Shown in pieces: positions 61,393-64,000 of a stretch of 64,000 nt of DNA. Under the pieces are notes generated by a model. It was not told where the DNA came from and did not search any database. It saw only the letters and a program-made list of their open reading frames with translations. The stretch spans positions 57,104-121,103 of the forward strand of contig CAJTFB010000006.1 of assembly GCA_910575665.1 (NCBI GenBank). Direction: 5' to 3'. The stretch is from Eubacteriaceae bacterium (GTDB lineage: Bacteria > Bacillota > Clostridia > Lachnospirales > Lachnospiraceae). A program made the position numbers and the translations under genes. How positions within the stretch are numbered: the first letter of the stretch is position 1; each line of letters opens with the position of its first letter.

Positions 61393-62706
61393 TTATTCTG
61401 TGTCTTTTTGTTTAAGGATAATGACAGTATGGAATGTAAAATTGGTTGCGTCAAAATAGAATTGTGAGTTTCCATCATATTTTTTGATAACTCGTTGAAT
61501 ACTTTTCATTCCATAGCCGTGTCGCCATTTATTCTTTTTTGTTGAAATCAGACGGTGCTCATTGCCCGTAAAAGGATCACTTTTACAGGAATTAATCATT
61601 GTAACAATATAATCCTTCACATTGTGGGGGGTAATGCTTAATTCTATAAATGAACTGGGCATATCTTTCGTGGCATCCATAGCATTGTCCAGGAGATTGC
61701 TGAATAATGCTGTTATATCATATTCAGTAAGAAAGCTAATGCATCCAGTACGGATATCCGTAGTAAATGAAGTGTTGGATTCCCTACATTGTTGTTTAAA
61801 TCGGAAAATAATGGTGTTTAGTAAATCGTTGTCGCAGACACGTATGGAATCCTTTAAATCAGAAGACTGAATGATTTGATTAATGTAAGCCGCTATTTTG
61901 TGTGTTTCCTTTTTCTCATTTAAATTAGCAATCGATAAAAGATGTTTTCGGATGTCATGAATTAATATTTTTTGCTTTTCGTCTTGTTTATGCAGTGCAT
62001 CAAAATATTTTACTGTATCGTATTCTTTCTGCATGAGTATTTGCATTTCTAAAAACTTTTGGTTTCTTTCTTGTATGAAGGTATGGAACCAGACTAGAAA
62101 GACATTAATGGCAAGGAGCAAAAGGACACTGATGGTTATCATTACATCTAAAAACAAAGACAGCTGTATATTCATGCAGATTGTAGCGAAAACAAGAGCG
62201 ATGAATCCAGATATCAACGGAATGATATTAAGAAACAGTGTACTTCTGTCTGATGAGAGCTCTCTTGTTTTTCTCTTTTTTATGTAGAGAGAGATACACT
62301 GAAGTATAAGAAAATATAATATTTTACTTGGAACAGACAAGATAATCACATTTCTAAAATATGTTCCACCATCATAGAAGTTAGGTACAAAATATGATAG
62401 AGTACTGAAAATAACTAATTCGCTTAGTACCATAATCATTGTAATAAGAAAGGAATGAAAAAAGGCAGTGAGAAATTTCAGCTGGTACATTGAAAAAAAA
62501 TAGATAAAGTTCAAAAATAAAAACATAAAAAAATTTATCCAGAAGTTTTTATACAAAGAACTAGAAAATAGGAGGAGGTAGCAGAAAAACAGAGCCAGAG
62601 ATTCTACCTTTCTTGTGAATTTAGATTGGAATAGGTTTTTGCAATATTGCCAAAGGATGCATGCCTCTAAGATATAAATGACTAAGTAACAAATTATAAT
62701 TATCAT
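61393..62706 (-). CDS. AgrC/GHKL-type sensor histidine kinase
   Basis: This 437-residue kinase has six or so membrane segments in its first 200 residues, a dimerisation helix with KILIHDIRKHLLSIANL (phospho-His), and a GHKL ATPase domain with NLLDNAMDAT (N box) and WRHGYGMKSIQRVI (G box). Sensors of this class detect exported peptides. The start at 62706 follows CGAGGTAAAC on the minus strand and lies 4 bases after the response-regulator stop. Its cognate peptide and processing enzyme (AgrD/AgrB) are not found in the window. Confidence 0.88.
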   Translation of the reverse strand: MIIIICYLVIYILEACILWQYCKNLFQSKFTRKVESLALFFCYLLLFSSSLYKNFWINFFMFLFLNFIYFFSMYQLKFLTAFFHSFLITMIMVLSELVIFSTLSYFVPNFYDGGTYFRNVIILSVPSKILYFLILQCISLYIKKRKTRELSSDRSTLFLNIIPLISGFIALVFATICMNIQLSLFLDVMITISVLLLLAINVFLVWFHTFIQERNQKFLEMQILMQKEYDTVKYFDALHKQDEKQKILIHDIRKHLLSIANLNEKKETHKIAAYINQIIQSSDLKDSIRVCDNDLLNTIIFRFKQQCRESNTSFTTDIRTGCISFLTEYDITALFSNLLDNAMDATKDMPSSFIELSITPHNVKDYIVTMINSCKSDPFTGNEHRLISTKKNKWRHGYGMKSIQRVIKKYDGNSQFYFDATNFTFHTVIILKQKDTE

Positions 62707-62710
62707 ATGT

Positions 62711-63418
62711 TTACCTCGTGCTTTCCAAGTATAAGAAATAGGCTTCTTTAAATTGAGAAAATTTTCTTCTTGTAAGATAGGCACTATATTGGTTGTTGTG
62801 TAGATAAATCAAAGAATGGTCAAAATTCGTAACATATTTCAAATTAATAATGAAACTGCGATGTGTTTGGAAAAAACAGGGTATATTAAGTATATTAGTC
62901 CAGTGTGCTATTTTTTGCTTTGTAATTAAGTCTCTGCTTAACGTGTGGACAGTTACTGTTCGGTTCTGTGCTTCAATAAAAATGATTTCGGATGCAATAC
63001 TTGTAAAAACGCCTTCTTTGGTTTCAATAGGAATTTTAATATTGGTTGTATTGTATACTTGAATGGCATCTTTCATATTTTGAAAAAGTCGTTGTTTATC
63101 CAGTGGTTTTGATAGATAGCGAAACACATGAAAGCGCATAGCTTCATCCAGATATTCAACATAAGAAGTAATAATAAAGATAAGTAAGTTTGGATTATTT
63201 GACTTTAACTCTCTTCCAACATAAATACCGTTAAAGCCGGGCATTTCCACATCAAGAAAAATAATATCTTTTACACCAGAATCACAGAGAAGATCTTCAC
63301 CACTATTATATGTCTGAATTTCAGGGATCTTTAGTTTTATAAACTTAAAAAATTCAACGATATATTTCTTCAATTGTTCAACGATATATTGATCATCATC
63401 ACAAATTAGAATACGCAA
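62711..63418 (-). CDS. LytTR-family response regulator (AgrA-like)
   Basis: This 235-residue regulator has a receiver domain (about 1-120) with DDD at 7-9, phospho-acceptor Asp56 in IIFLDVEMPG and Lys104 in YLSKPLD. The LytTR DNA-binding domain occupies about 135-235 (IFIEAQNRTVTVHTLSRDL, THRSFIINLKYV). It lies directly upstream of its kinase. LytTR regulators bind direct repeats near target promoters; the target here is unknown. Confidence 0.9.
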   Translation of the reverse strand: MRILICDDDQYIVEQLKKYIVEFFKFIKLKIPEIQTYNSGEDLLCDSGVKDIIFLDVEMPGFNGIYVGRELKSNNPNLLIFIITSYVEYLDEAMRFHVFRYLSKPLDKQRLFQNMKDAIQVYNTTNIKIPIETKEGVFTSIASEIIFIEAQNRTVTVHTLSRDLITKQKIAHWTNILNIPCFFQTHRSFIINLKYVTNFDHSLIYLHNNQYSAYLTRRKFSQFKEAYFLYLESTR

Positions 63419-63514
63419 AAAACCTCATCCTTTCATACTTTTTAATTAATATTATACATTGAATAAATAAAAAAGCAAGTATGGAAAGGGAAAATAAGTA
63501 ATGATTTTAATTTG

Positions 63515-63868
63515 TTAAAATGCAAGGGGTTCGTTCCAAGTATTTTGATTGCGTGCAACCATAAGTTCAATAATTTCTCCAACTAATTTAACGTCTTCAG
63601 GACTACATAGTCGGAGGTTATCTGTAATATTTTGGGGGACGTTGCAAGAATGAATAATACCTAAAAGCAAAAAATCTGGAGTAGTCTGCAATAATTCACA
63701 TAATTTAATAAATTTTTCAAAGCTTGGTTTTTCCCTGCCGTTTTCAATGGAAGACATATGATTGTTCGATATATCAAGCAATTCTGCCAATTTGTTCTGA
63801 GAAAGACCGAGCTCTTTACGACGGAGCTTAATTCGATTTCCTAAAATAATAAAATGCTGTTTCTGCAA
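63515..63868 (-). CDS. XRE-family helix-turn-helix regulator
   Basis: This protein of about 117 residues has a Cro/C1 HTH at about 8-62 (IKLRRKELGLSQNKLAELLDISNNHMSSIENGREKPS). The C-terminal 50 residues are helical. A TTG at 63868 has AGGAGG 8 bases upstream; a GTG at 63877 falls inside that site, so TTG is preferred. It precedes the response regulator on the same strand by about 100 bases. It may be a switch for the neighbouring two-component system or for a mobile region beyond the window. Confidence 0.82.
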   Translation of the reverse strand: MQKQHFIILGNRIKLRRKELGLSQNKLAELLDISNNHMSSIENGREKPSFEKFIKLCELLQTTPDFLLLGIIHSCNVPQNITDNLRLCSPEDVKLVGEIIELMVARNQNTWNEPLAF

Positions 63869-63914
63869 GACAAGCACCTCCTTCTGAGAAATATATCATA
63901 ACAACTATAAATGA

Positions 63915-63932
63915 GCAAATATAGAAATTTGC
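63915..63932 (-). promoter_or_regulatory. Palindrome upstream of the XRE gene, possible operator
   Basis: GCAAAT and ATTTGC are separated by 6 bases, about 45 bases upstream of the XRE start codon and next to a TATGAT box on the minus strand. It is a plausible self-regulation site. Confidence 0.4.
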
Positions 63933-63972
63933 ACAAAACTACCCTACCAATTTCAAAACAGCTTCAAGTGAC

Positions 63973-63996
63973 GCACCATTTTTTATGAACTGGTGC
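63973..63996. repeat. Short inverted repeat at the window edge
   Basis: GCACCA and TGGTGC flank 12 AT-rich bases. It may belong to a gene or element beyond the right edge. Confidence 0.3.
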
Positions 63997-64000
63997 AGAT

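Noticed and set aside
1..64000. CRISPR arrays, rRNA, tRNA and integrase/attachment sites.
   Set aside because: No regularly spaced repeats, no cloverleaf-like sequences, no rRNA segments and no integrase were seen when reading both strands by eye.

Overview
The window looks like a chromosomal segment of a motile, anaerobic, Gram-positive gut-type bacterium of the Lachnospiraceae (Clostridia). The grounds are the flagellar gene order flgM-flgN-flgK-flgL-fliW-csrA-flaG-fliD-fliS, an [FeFe]-hydrogenase maturase (HydG), strong AGGAGG-type ribosome sites, frequent TTG and GTG starts, and secreted proteins built from bacterial Ig-like and fibronectin III repeats. The genus cannot be fixed from the sequence alone. 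No rRNA, tRNA or CRISPR array is visible.

Layout. 1-2.8 kb: the 3' end of a topoisomerase IV/gyrase A-type gene, then a small Panacea-type toxin-antitoxin-like pair. 2.8-17.9 kb: a late flagellar block with anti-sigma factor FlgM, chaperones, two consecutive FlgK paralogues, FlgL, the FliW/CsrA regulators, FlaG, FliD, FliS, a Maf-type flagellin glycosyltransferase, a hydrolysing UDP-GlcNAc 2-epimerase and a short flagellin. Three sigma-28-type promoters can be read (flgM, flaG, flagellin), and the flagellin leader carries what look like two CsrA sites. 17.9-26.0 kb: an unusual cassette directly behind flagellin, with two related GT2 glycosyltransferases (one fused to TPRs and an alkaline-phosphatase-superfamily domain), a nucleotidyltransferase-aminotransferase fusion broken by one amber codon, an opine-dehydrogenase-like enzyme and a polysaccharide deacetylase. 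I read it as a phospho-amino-acid-like flagellin or surface glycan decoration system. This is the most interesting part of the window.

26-43 kb: housekeeping and envelope genes: serS, an uncharacterised protein plus Ser/Thr kinase pair, a HAD phosphatase, secreted Ig-like/C39-like proteins, ylmH, dtd, a TM1266-type regulator with hydG behind a structured leader that could be a riboswitch, a KDPG aldolase-VOC fusion, truA, an M18 aminopeptidase, a secreted FN3 protein and a secreted Ig-like glycerophosphodiesterase. 43-48 kb: an MMPL transporter, a secreted partner and a TetR regulator, with matching operators at the promoter.

48-64 kb: a membrane protein, HD hydrolase, rRNA pseudouridine synthase, viroplasmin-RNase H, small alarmone synthetase, an AT-rich BtrH-like orphan next to a decayed IS1182-type transposase, the ppx-ppk1 polyphosphate pair (minus strand), queA, a diacylglycerol-kinase-like lipid kinase, a secreted LRR-FN3 protein, and on the minus strand an AgrC/AgrA-type two-component system with an XRE regulator. 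All functions are assigned by recognising sequence motifs by eye; no database search was run.
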